From Anabaena sp. FACHB-1237 (GTDB lineage: Bacteria; Cyanobacteriota; Cyanobacteriia; Cyanobacteriales; Nostocaceae), in the NCBI RefSeq assembly GCF_014696225.1, contig NZ_JACJPV010000010.1, forward strand, positions 1-64,000: 64,000 nt of DNA. Reading direction: 5' to 3'. The notes under the pieces were generated by a model. It did not search any database and was not told the DNA's origin. It saw only the letters and a list, made by a program, of their open reading frames with translations. Positions 25,482 through 34,608 of this stretch are shown one piece after another. The translations under genes were made by a program, and so were the position numbers. Positions within the stretch are counted from its first letter, which is position 1. Each line of letters opens with the position of its first letter.

Positions 25482-28400
25482 ATGGTGCATATTAAGCGCG
25501 TTGAACTGACTAACTTTAAATCCTTCGGTGGTACAACTGCTGTCCCTTTACTACCGGGTTGTACGGTCATATCTGGACCTAACGGTTCTGGAAAATCAAA
25601 CATACTCGATGCTTTATTATTTTGTCTGGGACTGTCTAGTTCCAAGGGAATGCGGGCAGAAAGATTGCCAGATTTAGTTAATAATAATCAAACCGCTAAA
25701 CCCCGCGCTGCTATTGAAGCTAGTGTGACGGTAACTTTTGATTTATCGGATGAGGATTTTATCTCACGCAGAGACGCAAAGCCACAGAGTCACGATGTGG
25801 TGGAAATTGACAAGGTTGAGGAGGAGAGAAATAACATTAAACCAAGTTCGTCTGAATGGAGTGTAACTCGGAGGTTGCGGGTTAATTCCCAGGGTAGTTA
25901 TACTTCTAACTATTATATTAATGGTGTTTCTTGTACGTTATCAGAATTGCATGAACAGTTGGAAAATCTTCGCGTTTATCCAGAAGGTTATAATGTGGTA
26001 TTGCAAGGAGATGTGACGAGTATCATCTCTATGAATGCGAAGGAACGTCGAGAAATTATTGATGAGTTGGCAGGTGTGGCCGCTTTCGATCGTAAAATCA
26101 ATCAGGCTAAGGATACTTTGACAGAAGTTAAGGAGAAGGAAGATAGTTGTCGCATTGTTGAGGGTGAGCTAACTATACAACGCGATCGCCTTTATCAAGA
26201 AAAACTTAAAGCAGAAAAATATCGTCAGTTACGTCAGGAATTTCAAGCAAAGCAAACCTGGGAAGTTCTGTTATCATGGCGATCGCTGCAACATCAACAA
26301 GAAAAACTCACTGCGGATATTCAAAGTGGAGATGTTGCGTTTGCTAATTTTGCCACGGAATTAACTACAGTTAATCAAAATATTGAACAGACAAATATTA
26401 ATCTTGATCAACTTAACTCCCGTGTCAAATCTTTAGGAGAAGATGAATTGTTAGCTGTACAGTCTCGTCTAGCTGTAGAAGATGCAGAACATAAACAATT
26501 ACAACGTCAAAAAACAGAAATAGACACTCATCTTCAGGAAACAGCTAAACGTCTATCACAAATTCAGGAAGATATTCACACATATCAAACTTCGCTATCC
26601 ACAAATACCCAAGCACAAACCTTAGAAAACTCTCAACTTGCTAATTTCCAACAACAAAGAAATCAAGCACGACAAGATTTAGAGAAATCCCGTCAAGTCG
26701 CTACAGAAATCGCTGCTAATTCGGATGCTTTAGTACAACAACAGAGTTCATTAAGTCGAAAAATTGAATCTTTATTACAAGTTGTTGAACCACAACGCAC
26801 AGAACAAGCACAACTGAGAGAAAGAAATACTCAATTACAACAACTTATCGCTGAACAAAATCAATTAATTGCGGAATTAGAACCACAGTTAATAGAAAAA
26901 CAACAGGAATTAACAAAATTAGAATCTGCTTTTAACGAATCTAATAAACCTATTCAAAATTTAGCAGACAATTTAGCAGCTACAGAGCAAGAATTACAAA
27001 TTCAACAAGATACCCAAAAACGTCTTTTGCAAGAACAACGTGATAAACAACGTCAACTCGATAAACTAGAAGCACAAACTCAAGCACAACAGGAAATTCA
27101 AGGAACACAAGCTAGTAAAGTTATTCTACAATCGGGATTACCTGGTTTATGTGGTTTAGTGGTAAATTTAGGTAAGGTTGAACCACGTTATCATTTAGCC
27201 TTAGAAATTGCCGCAGGTGCAAGATTAGGTCATATTGTGGTGGAAGATGATAGTGTAGCATCGGCTGGTATTGAAGTATTAAAACAAAAAAAGGCAGGAA
27301 GAGCAACTTTTTTACCCTTAAATAAAATTCATGCACCTAAGTTTACTCAAGATGCTACTTTAAGATTAGCTGATGGTTTTGTCAATTATGCCGTGAATTT
27401 AGTAGAATGCGATCGCCGCTATAAAGATGTATTTAGTTATGTTTTTGGAAATACGGTAGTTTTTGCAAGTTTAGCTCAAGCTCGCAAGCAGTTAGGATTA
27501 TACCGTATCGTCACTTTAGATGGAGAACTGTTAGAAACCAGTGGCGCAATGACTGGGGGTAGTAATACTCAACGTTCGGCGTTAAGATTTGGTACAGGTG
27601 AAGCTACAGAATCCACAGAAATTAGCAGTTTAAAAAGTAGATTAGCAGATATTGATAGAATATTGGATCGTTGTCTTGAAGCTATTAATAATTTATCTAG
27701 TCGTAGTAAGCAACTAGGTTTAGAATTAACGGAAGCGCGTCAAGGAAAGCGAGAACAACAATTACAACTAGAACAATTAAAAAAAGATGTGGCTGGTTTA
27801 ATTACACAATTACATAATACAAGAAACCAATTATCACAAAACCGGGAAAAAAGCACTCAAGCAGAAACTCGTTTACAAATTTTAGATCAGGAATTACCTA
27901 TTAAGGAACAGGAATTACAACAATTAAGATTGACATTGACAGAATTAGAATCTTCTCAAACTTCCAATGAATGGCAAGAAGTTCAAGCTACTATTAAAGT
28001 TCAAGAACAAGAATTACAAACTCAGGAAACTCTCGTGAGAGAGACAGAACAAAGATTACAAAATTTAGAAAATCAGCAACAGCGTTTACAGGAAAAATTG
28101 CTAGAATCACAAAAGCGAGTTATTGAATATGAAACAGAAGAAGCAAATTTACATCAGCAGCAAATTACAGTTAATAGTCAAATTACAGAAATTAGTAGTC
28201 AAATTACCGTCACTCAAACCAGAATTAAGGAAATTGAACAGAATTTAGGGGAAGAGAAGAAAAAACGTGATGCTATGGAAATGGAATTGCGATCGCTCAA
28301 TTTACGTCAACAACAATTACAATGGGAAATTGAGAAACTGCAACAAACCCAGTTACAACGTCGGGAAGACTTGACAACATTACAAACTCAAATACAAACT

Positions 28401-29099
28401 TTAGCTGTAGACTTACCCAACCCTTTACCAGAAGTACCTGCACAAATTAACTTGGAAGAATTGCAAAAGGAGTTAAAAAGTCTCACTCGGAAATTACAAG
28501 CAATGGAACCTGTGAATATGTTAGCACTCACTGATTTTGAAAAAGTCGAAAGTCGTTTACAGGAACTTCAGGAGAAGTTAGCAACTATAGAAGCAGAAAG
28601 AACTGAATTATTATTAAGAATAGAAAATTTCACCACTTTACGTCAAACCGCATTCAAGGAAGCCTTTGATGCTGTGAATGAGAACTTTCAAAGTATCTTC
28701 GCTACTCTATCAGATGGTGATGGTTATTTACAACTAGAAAATCCTGAAGATCCTTTTAATAGTGGCTTAAACCTAGTCGCACACCCCAAAGGAAAACCTG
28801 TACAACGTCTTGCTTCTATGTCTGGGGGAGAAAAATCCTTAACTGCATTAAGTTTTATTTTCTCTCTACAACGTTATCGTCCTTCCCCGTTTTATGCTTT
28901 TGATGAAGTGGATATGTTTTTGGATGGTGCAAATGTGGAAAGATTGGCCAGAATGATTAAACAACAAGCTGAACAAGCTCAGTTTATTGTGGTGAGTTTG
29001 CGTCGTCCGATGATAGAATCTGCACAGCGTACTATTGGGGTGACACAGGCTAGGGGAGCATATACACAGGTTTTAGGTATTCAGTTAGAACACAAATAG
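25482..29099 (+). CDS. smc: Chromosome segregation/condensation ATPase SMC
   Basis: A 1205-residue SMC protein that organises and separates the chromosome. The N-terminal ABC half carries Walker A GPNGSGKSN (near residue 33). Coiled coils span about residues 170-510 and 690-1040 around the hinge (ASKVILQSGLPGLCGLVVNL from about 544). The C-terminal half carries the signature MSGGEKSLTALSF and Walker B FYAFDEVDMFLDG. All functional motifs are intact. An oddity is an in-frame stretch at about residues 93-106 (ISRRDAKPQSHD) encoded by a dispersed DNA repeat, TCTCACGCAGAGACGCA, inserted in a loop of the N-terminal head. Confidence 0.97.
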   Translation: MVHIKRVELTNFKSFGGTTAVPLLPGCTVISGPNGSGKSNILDALLFCLGLSSSKGMRAERLPDLVNNNQTAKPRAAIEASVTVTFDLSDEDFISRRDAKPQSHDVVEIDKVEEERNNIKPSSSEWSVTRRLRVNSQGSYTSNYYINGVSCTLSELHEQLENLRVYPEGYNVVLQGDVTSIISMNAKERREIIDELAGVAAFDRKINQAKDTLTEVKEKEDSCRIVEGELTIQRDRLYQEKLKAEKYRQLRQEFQAKQTWEVLLSWRSLQHQQEKLTADIQSGDVAFANFATELTTVNQNIEQTNINLDQLNSRVKSLGEDELLAVQSRLAVEDAEHKQLQRQKTEIDTHLQETAKRLSQIQEDIHTYQTSLSTNTQAQTLENSQLANFQQQRNQARQDLEKSRQVATEIAANSDALVQQQSSLSRKIESLLQVVEPQRTEQAQLRERNTQLQQLIAEQNQLIAELEPQLIEKQQELTKLESAFNESNKPIQNLADNLAATEQELQIQQDTQKRLLQEQRDKQRQLDKLEAQTQAQQEIQGTQASKVILQSGLPGLCGLVVNLGKVEPRYHLALEIAAGARLGHIVVEDDSVASAGIEVLKQKKAGRATFLPLNKIHAPKFTQDATLRLADGFVNYAVNLVECDRRYKDVFSYVFGNTVVFASLAQARKQLGLYRIVTLDGELLETSGAMTGGSNTQRSALRFGTGEATESTEISSLKSRLADIDRILDRCLEAINNLSSRSKQLGLELTEARQGKREQQLQLEQLKKDVAGLITQLHNTRNQLSQNREKSTQAETRLQILDQELPIKEQELQQLRLTLTELESSQTSNEWQEVQATIKVQEQELQTQETLVRETEQRLQNLENQQQRLQEKLLESQKRVIEYETEEANLHQQQITVNSQITEISSQITVTQTRIKEIEQNLGEEKKKRDAMEMELRSLNLRQQQLQWEIEKLQQTQLQRREDLTTLQTQIQTLAVDLPNPLPEVPAQINLEELQKELKSLTRKLQAMEPVNMLALTDFEKVESRLQELQEKLATIEAERTELLLRIENFTTLRQTAFKEAFDAVNENFQSIFATLSDGDGYLQLENPEDPFNSGLNLVAHPKGKPVQRLASMSGGEKSLTALSFIFSLQRYRPSPFYAFDEVDMFLDGANVERLARMIKQQAEQAQFIVVSLRRPMIESAQRTIGVTQARGAYTQVLGIQLEHK

Positions 29100-29116
29100 A
29101 TTGATAGGTAAGAGCT

Positions 29117-29341
29117 ATGTTACCTACCAGGATTCACGCATCGAATACCTCAGAAAGTCATTTTGCTACGGAAGTTTTGAGAGCGCAACAGTTGCGTGTT
29201 GTTTTGCATCTTGAGCAGCCAGTGAAAACTTCAAAGTTATTTCCGCGTGCTATTGATCCTTCAAAAGTACAACTTAAATTAAGAACTCTTATCAAACCAA
29301 TTGATCCGCATCCAAAAGTCGTTGAGTCTAGCCAGATGTAA
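29117..29341 (+). CDS. Small hypothetical protein
   Basis: A possible 74-residue protein, MLPTRIHASNTSESHFATEV, starting 17 bases after smc with AAGAGCT ahead of the ATG. Codon use is unremarkable for this genome and the frame is uninterrupted, but no domain, signal or membrane segment is seen. It is basic and rich in Lys, Leu, Pro and Val (KVQLKLRTLIKPIDPHPKVV). It could be co-transcribed with smc. The alternative is a chance frame; confidence is limited. Confidence 0.4.
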   Translation: MLPTRIHASNTSESHFATEVLRAQQLRVVLHLEQPVKTSKLFPRAIDPSKVQLKLRTLIKPIDPHPKVVESSQM

Positions 29342-29485
29342 GGGTTAGATTGGACAGTGACATGAACTATGAATACTTAATGCGATCGCTTAAAAAATTG
29401 ATTTTTACCTCCCTTCATCAAATTTCACAAATTAGGTTAAAATTTAAAAAATCAGGAATTGTTCAAAAAAATTGACAGTAAACTA

Positions 29486-29512
29486 TTGACAAAATCCGCA
29501 TCTTCATATACG
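29486..29512 (+). promoter_or_regulatory. Promoter-like sequence before the PRC-barrel gene
   Basis: TTGACA at 29486-29491, a short 15-base spacer and TATACG at 29507-29512. A second TTGACA lies at 29472. Plausible but not strongly consensus. Confidence 0.4.
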
Positions 29513-29623
29513 GGTGTGGAAATTACGAATTAGTAAGTGTCAACAATTGATGACCAAATTCTTGATTTTCTGTTAACAATAGTGTATAGACAAACCGGAT
29601 TCGAGATCAGGACTCCGTATATA

Positions 29624-30601
29624 ATGACCTCCGAACAAATAGTTAGACGTTCCGATATATTAAACACCCAAGTAATTACCCGTGACAACGGTAAGCGATT
29701 AGGTATCGTTAGTCAAATATGGGTTGATATAGATCAAAGAGAAGTTGTGGCTTTGGCCTTACGAGACAGTCTCCTTTCTATATCTAGTCTTCCGCGTTAT
29801 ATGTACCTTAGCACCATCAATCAAATTGGTGATGTAATATTAGTAGATAATGAAGATGCCATTGAAGATGTGGATATAGATACCCTCAGCAACCTGATGA
29901 ACTGGGAAGTCATCACGGAAACTGGGGAAGTGCTAGGTAAAGTCAGAGGCTTTAAATTCAATGGGGAAACTGGTAAACTACAATCTATAGTTATTGCGTC
30001 CTTGGGAATACCCCAAATACCTGACCAGTTTTTAAGCACTTATGAAATTTCTATAGATGAAGTGGTTAGTACCGGACCTAGTCGTTTAATAGTATTTGAA
30101 GGCGCGGAAGAAAGAGTTAATCAATTAACAGTAGGTGTTTTAGAACGCTTAGGAATTGGTAAAGCACCCTGGGAACGAGACGGAGAGGAGGAATATGGTT
30201 ACTCCGCACCACGTACCATAGCACCTAGTAACCAACTTCCTAGTGGAGTACCTCTAGAACCTCCTAAACCCAAAGTCCGCACTCCTCAACCTGTGGTACA
30301 GGAAGAAGAGTGGACAGAAGATTATATTGAGGAAGAACCTCCTAAGCGTCAGGTGATGCAGGCTCGCGCTCTTCAATATGAAAATGAGGATGAAGAAGAT
30401 AATTGGAGTGATGCAACGGTTAGAGAAAGTTATCAGGAAATACCTAAATATCAACCTAAACCTTTTAAAAAAACTTACTCAGATGACTATCATGATGATG
30501 ATATTGATAGTGATGTTTGGGATGATGTCCCCAAACCTGTGAATATTCCTCAGAAAGTTAAGGAAAAACAAGTGGAATATGAGGAAGAAGGTGGATATTA
30601 A
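29624..30601 (+). CDS. PRC-barrel domain protein
   Basis: About 325 residues from MTSEQIVRRSDILNTQV; the upstream in-frame extension to 29537 is unlike the family and is rejected. Two PRC-barrel repeats are seen: NTQVITRDNGKRLGIVSQIW near residue 14, and MNWEVITETGEVLGKVRGFK near residue 93. From about residue 190 the protein is low-complexity, acidic and Pro/Tyr-rich (PPKPKVRTPQPVVQEEEWTE), probably disordered. PRC barrels bind RNA, protein or photosynthetic complexes; cyanobacterial members have suspected thylakoid or ribosome-maturation roles. The function here is unknown. Confidence 0.85.
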   Translation: MTSEQIVRRSDILNTQVITRDNGKRLGIVSQIWVDIDQREVVALALRDSLLSISSLPRYMYLSTINQIGDVILVDNEDAIEDVDIDTLSNLMNWEVITETGEVLGKVRGFKFNGETGKLQSIVIASLGIPQIPDQFLSTYEISIDEVVSTGPSRLIVFEGAEERVNQLTVGVLERLGIGKAPWERDGEEEYGYSAPRTIAPSNQLPSGVPLEPPKPKVRTPQPVVQEEEWTEDYIEEEPPKRQVMQARALQYENEDEEDNWSDATVRESYQEIPKYQPKPFKKTYSDDYHDDDIDSDVWDDVPKPVNIPQKVKEKQVEYEEEGGY

Positions 30602-30648
30602 GTTTTGTTGAGTTTTGTTGAGTTTTGTTGAGTTTTGTTGAGTTTTGT
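30601..30648. repeat. 10-bp tandem repeat (AGTTTTGTTG, about 5 units)
   Basis: Four perfect AGTTTTGTTG units and a partial fifth start at the last base of the PRC-barrel stop codon. One period of 10 bp, unlike the 7-bp arrays elsewhere. Confidence 0.95.
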
Positions 30649-30737
30649 GAATTTCTGTTAAATTTTTGATTAATCCCCTCATATCTATGGTATGGGGGGT
30701 TAAATTTGCAATTTTTTGGCATTGTTAACAAATTAAA

Positions 30738-31232
30738 TTATTCACAAACTGGTTGTTTCCACGCCCAATTTAAGAGAAAACCACTGACTAATACTTTTAA
30801 CGCTTCTAATACAAAATAGGTGCTATGCAATATCCCCATCTGTTCAGGAACACCACCAGCGCCATATAGAGTAAAATTACTACCCATAGCACACATTTTT
30901 GGTGTTAATAAATAAGTGTCCAGGATGGCTACTGTTAATAATAACAGTGCTAAAATTATCGTGCTAAAATGCCAATTGGATTTGATTTTACTAATAGCTA
31001 AAACTGCTGTCAATACTATGGCTGCCGCTAATAGTTCTAAATGGTTAATATTGCCAAATATCACATATCCTGCACTAGAAAAACTAGCAGTGCTCATCAT
31101 TCCTGCAAAGTAAAGACTAGGCATTATTACCCAATCTAGTATCATTGTAGCGCTGATCCAAAAACCAAGAGTCAAGATAATAGCAGTTTGCCATGTTGAC
31201 TGTTTACTAGAGTTGTTAGAAATAGTATTCAT
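30738..31232 (-). CDS. Four-helix membrane protein, function unknown
   Basis: A 164-residue integral membrane protein. Hydrophobic segments lie near residues 15-38 (TAIILTLGFWISATMILDWV), 65-82 (LLAAAIVLTAVLAISKI), 88-110 (FSTIILALLLLTVAILDTYL) and 136-156. It resembles DUF4149-like or small cyanobacterial envelope proteins with conserved polar residues in the loops (MPSLYFAGMM, GNINHLELL). No catalytic motif is seen. It is on the same strand as the two GDT1 genes that lie upstream of it, with a gap of about 160 bases. Confidence 0.65.
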   Translation of the reverse strand: MNTISNNSSKQSTWQTAIILTLGFWISATMILDWVIMPSLYFAGMMSTASFSSAGYVIFGNINHLELLAAAIVLTAVLAISKIKSNWHFSTIILALLLLTVAILDTYLLTPKMCAMGSNFTLYGAGGVPEQMGILHSTYFVLEALKVLVSGFLLNWAWKQPVCE

Positions 31233-31389
31233 AAGAATAATTGCTTTGTGGTATTTTCAGTTTCTAACAAATTCTGTGTCTTTGACCACAAATATCAATT
31301 AACTTTACAAAATGGTAAGAAAATTAATAATTGGTTTTTAGGAGATCGAGGAGTAGGGATAAACAATTTTCTCCCTACTACCTACTCTT

Positions 31390-31695
31390 TTATTCCTCTT
31401 CTTGACTTGGTAATAGTAGTCTTATACCTAAAATAGCAAACCCTAAAGCAGCGATCGCTTTTAAAATTCTTGTCGGTAGTATTTCTGATACCGCTCCCCC
31501 TGCTAATGCACCCAAAAAACTAGTTAATACTAATGCTGCTGCTGTGCCAAAAAATACCGCTTTTCGAGACTGTCCTTGTCCCGATAAGGCGATCGCTGCT
31601 AATTGGCTTTTATCACCTAGTTCCGAAAGAAACACAGTAATAAAACTTAGTCCTAAAAGATTCCATTGCATATTCTTAATAACCCTTGATGACAT
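31390..31695 (-). CDS. Half-size TMEM165/GDT1 (UPF0016) cation transporter, subunit 2
   Basis: A 101-residue protein with three predicted helices and the family motif E-x-G-D-(K/R)-(T/S) in VFLSELGDKSQLAAIALSG near residue 24. Full-length GDT1/Mnx proteins (Mn or Ca exchangers) contain two such motifs in a six-helix protein. Here each half is a separate gene. The start overlaps the 3' end of the partner gene by 20 bases, so the two are translationally linked and should form a heteromer. In heterocystous cyanobacteria such paired genes have been described as hemi-manganese exchangers (Hmx). Mn2+ export across plasma or thylakoid membrane is the likely job. Confidence 0.88.
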   Translation of the reverse strand: MSSRVIKNMQWNLLGLSFITVFLSELGDKSQLAAIALSGQGQSRKAVFFGTAAALVLTSFLGALAGGAVSEILPTRILKAIAALGFAILGIRLLLPSQEEE

Positions 31696-32056
31696 CTAAC
31701 ACTAACATCATAGAAATCAATAATAGTAAGACTCCTGACGACTTTTCTACGGTTTTGGGACTGAGTTTACTCCCTATCCAACTTCCTAGTAATACTCCCA
31801 GTAAACTAGTAGTAATTAATGCCGCTGCCGCCCCAATAAATACTAACCAAGGTGAATGAGACTCAGCACTCATCAATAATGTGGCCAGTTGAGTTTTATC
31901 ACCAATTTCCGCCAGGAAGATGGTAATAAAGGTAGTGCTAAAAACCGCAAATGCAGACATTTGTTTCTTATCAGTGGTTTTTTCTGTTACCTGTTCCAAT
32001 TGTGCATCAGTATCTGGGTGATCAGGGGAGTTCATAGTGGGAGTTTCTAGTTTCAC
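31676..32056 (-). CDS. Half-size TMEM165/GDT1 (UPF0016) cation transporter, subunit 1
   Basis: A 126-residue protein, first gene of the pair. After an N-terminal charged tail of about 35 residues come three helices, with the motif ITIFLAEIGDKTQLATLLMS near residue 46. The two halves differ in tail and in motif context (AEIGDKT here, SELGDKS in the partner), which fits a pseudo-symmetric heteromer rather than a recent duplication. Probably exports Mn2+ to protect against excess, a need in cells with photosystem II. Confidence 0.88.
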   Translation of the reverse strand: MKLETPTMNSPDHPDTDAQLEQVTEKTTDKKQMSAFAVFSTTFITIFLAEIGDKTQLATLLMSAESHSPWLVFIGAAAALITTSLLGVLLGSWIGSKLSPKTVEKSSGVLLLLISMMLVLDVIKGY

Positions 32057-32159
32057 AGTTATACTTCTATTGCTAATTTTTCATATTTCTTTCATTTTCT
32101 CAAATATTGTGACAAATGGCAATATCTATCTAGTTGTGTTTTTAGGCTATCAGAAAACA

Positions 32160-32192
32160 AGATCCCCGATATCTTGAAGAAGCCGGGGATCT
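32160..32192. repeat. 33-nt hairpin family, copy 1 (imperfect)
   Basis: AGATCCCCG pairs with CGGGGATCT; the inner stem has mismatches. Copies lie at 32731, 36235, 42166, 47895, 48228 and 63633, all 33 nt long and intergenic. Confidence 0.85.
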
Positions 32193-32202
32193 TCTATGAT
32201 GA

Positions 32203-32697
32203 TCATATTTTAAACCATCTACTAATAAATGTGTTCATGGTTTGTTTAATTTGATGTTGACGATGCCATCTTTGAAAAGCCATTTCATAGTCTTCTCCTT
32301 TATTGATAAAACTATTCCACCCATCAATAGTCAGTACAAAAGCAGAGAATAGTAAAATATAAATTGACCAAGAAAGATTATAACCTCCTATAAAGTCAGC
32401 TATTAATAAGAAACTATTGATAATGACATAATTACCCAAACGTTTTTTAAATTTATTTTGACGATAAACATCAAAAGCTTTTCGTTGTTCTACTTGGGTT
32501 TGTTGAGTCAACCAGTCTGTTTCCGCTTGTTTAATAGCATCTGGTGATATTTGTAATTCACTGGCAATTTCTAAAATTTGTTGATAGGAAAATTCCTGGT
32601 TATTTTCATTTGCTTGACGGGCGATCGCTAATTTTAGAATTTGCTGTACATCTTCTTGACTATAGGAACGTAAATTATCAGAATTAAAAGAACTCAT
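32203..32697 (-). CDS. 2TM-domain protein with N-terminal helical region
   Basis: A 164-residue protein. The N-terminal half is soluble and helical with a possible sensing or dimer domain (SYSQEDVQQILKLAIARQAN; QILEIASELQISPDAIKQAE, resembling the SHOCT/helix module often fused to 2TM). Two hydrophobic helices follow near residues 92-108 (YVIINSFLLIADFIGGYN) and 111-126 (WSIYILLFSAFVLTIDGW). The 2TM family is widespread, with unclear function, often near signalling genes. It sits between two short hairpins, so it is probably a monocistronic unit. Confidence 0.75.
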   Translation of the reverse strand: MSSFNSDNLRSYSQEDVQQILKLAIARQANENNQEFSYQQILEIASELQISPDAIKQAETDWLTQQTQVEQRKAFDVYRQNKFKKRLGNYVIINSFLLIADFIGGYNLSWSIYILLFSAFVLTIDGWNSFINKGEDYEMAFQRWHRQHQIKQTMNTFISRWFKI

Positions 32698-32730
32698 AAT
32701 CTTAATTAATTTGTAATAACTTAACGATCT

Positions 32731-32763
32731 AGATCCCGGACTTTTTTAAAAAGTCCGGGATCT
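32731..32763. repeat. 33-nt hairpin family, copy 2
   Basis: Perfect stem: AGATCCCGGACTTTTT pairs with its complement around the centre. It uses the CCCGG variant. Confidence 0.9.
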
Positions 32764-32778
32764 TATTGTTGACAATAA

Positions 32779-33987
32779 TTAAACTAATGCTGGTGTTGCT
32801 TGCAATGCAAAAATTTTCTCAATGACATCTTCTACTACTTTATCAGGTGTGGAAGCTCCCGATGTAATGCCTACTTTTATTTTTCCTGAAGGTAGCCAAT
32901 TTTCAGTAATTACTAATTCTCCTGTTAATTTTCTGTGTTCAATTTTATCTATTGATGCTATTCTCTCCACACTGTCAATATGATAGGAAGGTATTCCTCG
33001 ATCAAAGACTATTTGTTGTAACTGTGTTGTATTGGACGAATTAAACCCACCAATTACTACCATTAAGTCAAGGTTTTCTTCTACTAATTCTAACATAGCA
33101 TCTTGTCTTTCTTGAGTAGCATCACAGATGGTATTAAAACTTTTAAAATGTTGATTTAATTCCAGAGTTCCATATTTCTGCATCATGGTTTTTTCTAGGA
33201 GTTTACCTATTTGTTCTGTCTCTCCTTTTAACATGGTAGTTTGGTTAGCAATACCAACTCTTTCTAAGTCTCGATCTGGATCAAAACCTGATGAACAGGC
33301 TTTAGAAAATTTTGCTAAAAATTCTTCCCGGTTGCCACCATTAAGAATGTAATTAGTCACATATTCCGCTTCTTTTAAGTTCAACACAATCAAATATTTA
33401 CCTGCAAATGAACTTGTAGCTACAGTTTCTTCATGTTTGTATTTTCCATGAATTATGGAAGTATAATCACCTTTTTTGTGCTTTTCTACCGTGTTCCATA
33501 CTTTCGATACCCAAGGACAAGTAGTATCTACTATTTGACAGCCTTTATCGTTAAGAATTTGCATTTCTTCAACGCTTGCACCGAAGGCTGGTAAAATAAC
33601 TACGTCACTTTGATTAACTACAGAAAAGTCTTTTTTATTGTCCATGACAGGAATAAATTCCACTCCCATTTCCTGCATTCTTTTATTCACTGATGGGTTG
33701 TGAATAATTTCATTGGTGATCCAAATGTTTTGTGTAGGAAAATGTTGTCGGGTTTCGTAGGCCATTGCTACTGCACGTTCTACCCCCCAACAAAAACCGA
33801 AAGCTTGGGCTAATCGGATAGTAACATCGCCTCTAGTTAGAGTATAATTGCGATCGCGGATTTCCTGAATTAAGTTACTCTGATATTCAGACTGCAATTG
33901 TGTGGCAACTTCCGCTTGATGACCAAAGCCCTTGCGATTATAATTGGCTGAATGTTGAAGACTACGTTTAAAAGCTTTTGTATCCAT
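32779..33987 (-). CDS. ispH: 4-hydroxy-3-methylbut-2-enyl diphosphate reductase
   Basis: About 402 residues from [13 protein letters not shown], the usual cyanobacterial start (a Met five codons upstream is less likely). IspH is the last enzyme of the MEP isoprenoid pathway, making IPP and DMAPP with a [4Fe-4S] cluster and ferredoxin electrons. The three cluster cysteines are seen in [21 protein letters not shown] and [11 protein letters not shown]. The HNP motif is in [11 protein letters not shown], and the conserved Glu/Thr in [10 protein letters not shown]. The N-terminal 60-residue extension is typical of the cyanobacterial/plant type. Confidence 0.97.
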   Translation of the reverse strand: MDTKAFKRSLQHSANYNRKGFGHQAEVATQLQSEYQSNLIQEIRDRNYTLTRGDVTIRLAQAFGFCWGVERAVAMAYETRQHFPTQNIWITNEIIHNPSVNKRMQEMGVEFIPVMDNKKDFSVVNQSDVVILPAFGASVEEMQILNDKGCQIVDTTCPWVSKVWNTVEKHKKGDYTSIIHGKYKHEETVATSSFAGKYLIVLNLKEAEYVTNYILNGGNREEFLAKFSKACSSGFDPDRDLERVGIANQTTMLKGETEQIGKLLEKTMMQKYGTLELNQHFKSFNTICDATQERQDAMLELVEENLDLMVVIGGFNSSNTTQLQQIVFDRGIPSYHIDSVERIASIDKIEHRKLTGELVITENWLPSGKIKVGITSGASTPDKVVEDVIEKIFALQATPALV

Positions 33988-34102
33988 CTGAAATTTGCCC
34001 ACTCAAAATTACTAAAATTACTATTCTATTTTCGCAGATATTTTAATTAATTGACAATTGACAATAAATAATGCATAATATCGAGTTATTTATTCCTAAT
34101 TC

Positions 34103-34196
34103 GGTGTTGCTGAACTCAGGTATGAAATTGAAAAACTCAAAATTTGAAACTTTGCGTCTAACGCGAGTGCTTTGGTTCGCTAATGCGCAAAATAAA
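34103..34196 (+). repeat. MITE family 3, truncated copy
   Basis: The left end GGTGTTGCTGAACTCAGG and body match the element at 37999, but the right end is missing exactly where a MITE family 2 copy begins. Confidence 0.65.
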
Positions 34197-34300
34197 TAAG
34201 CTTTTGTGCTTTTAATTTGGATAATAGATGCAAGCAAGATGCTTGCACTACAGTAATTTTAGGTTTTTTAGTTATACAGTGAGTGCTGCACATCAGTCTA
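34197..34300 (+). repeat. MITE family 2, copy 4
   Basis: TAAGCTTTTGTGC at the left, hairpin GCAAGCAAGATGCTTGC and GCACATCAGTCTA at the right (one swapped base pair in the right end). Confidence 0.85.
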
Positions 34301-34359
34301 TCATACACCAATTCAATAAGTAGGTAATTGTAAGTAATTGTTAGCTTTTCAGTTACTGT

Positions 34360-34463
34360 TAAGCTGTTGTGCTTTTAACTTGAATAATTAATACAAGCAA
34401 GATGCTTGTGCTACTGTAACTTCAGGTTTTTTAATTATACAGTGAGTGCTGCACATTAGCTTA
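34360..34463 (+). repeat. MITE family 2, copy 5
   Basis: TAAGCTGTTGTGC at the left and GCACATTAGCTTA at the right, in direct orientation to copy 4 only 60 bases away, and almost identical to copy 1. Confidence 0.88.
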
Positions 34464-34541
34464 ATTAACCCTTCCCAGGTTACTTGTTCTACACCATGCA
34501 GTAAAATTGATTGCATGATTAATCTTTGTCTGGGTATGTTA

Positions 34542-34589
34542 CCTATTCCCTATTCCCTATTCCCTATTCCCTATTCCCTATTCCCTATT
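34542..34589. repeat. Heptad array CCTATTC (about 7 units)
   Basis: Forty-eight bases of perfect 7-bp repeat, 20 bases past the 3' end of amt. Confidence 0.95.
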
Positions 34590-34608
34590 GTCCATTAACC
34601 ATAAACTA

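Larger units (their letters stand above)
34003..34608. other. Repeat-filled intergenic region between ispH and amt
   Basis: It contains a truncated MITE family 3 body (34103-34196), two MITE family 2 copies (34197-34300 and 34360-34463) and a heptad array (34542-34589). No gene is supported. Confidence 0.7.

Noticed and set aside
29537..29623. Upstream extension of the PRC-barrel protein
   Set aside because: The extra 29 residues are unlike the family, and MTSEQIVRRSD at 29624 is the usual start.
34542..34589. Tandem arrays as possible CRISPR
   Set aside because: Units are 7 bp with no spacers; no cas genes are in the window. The same holds for the arrays at 41744, 59471 and 30601.
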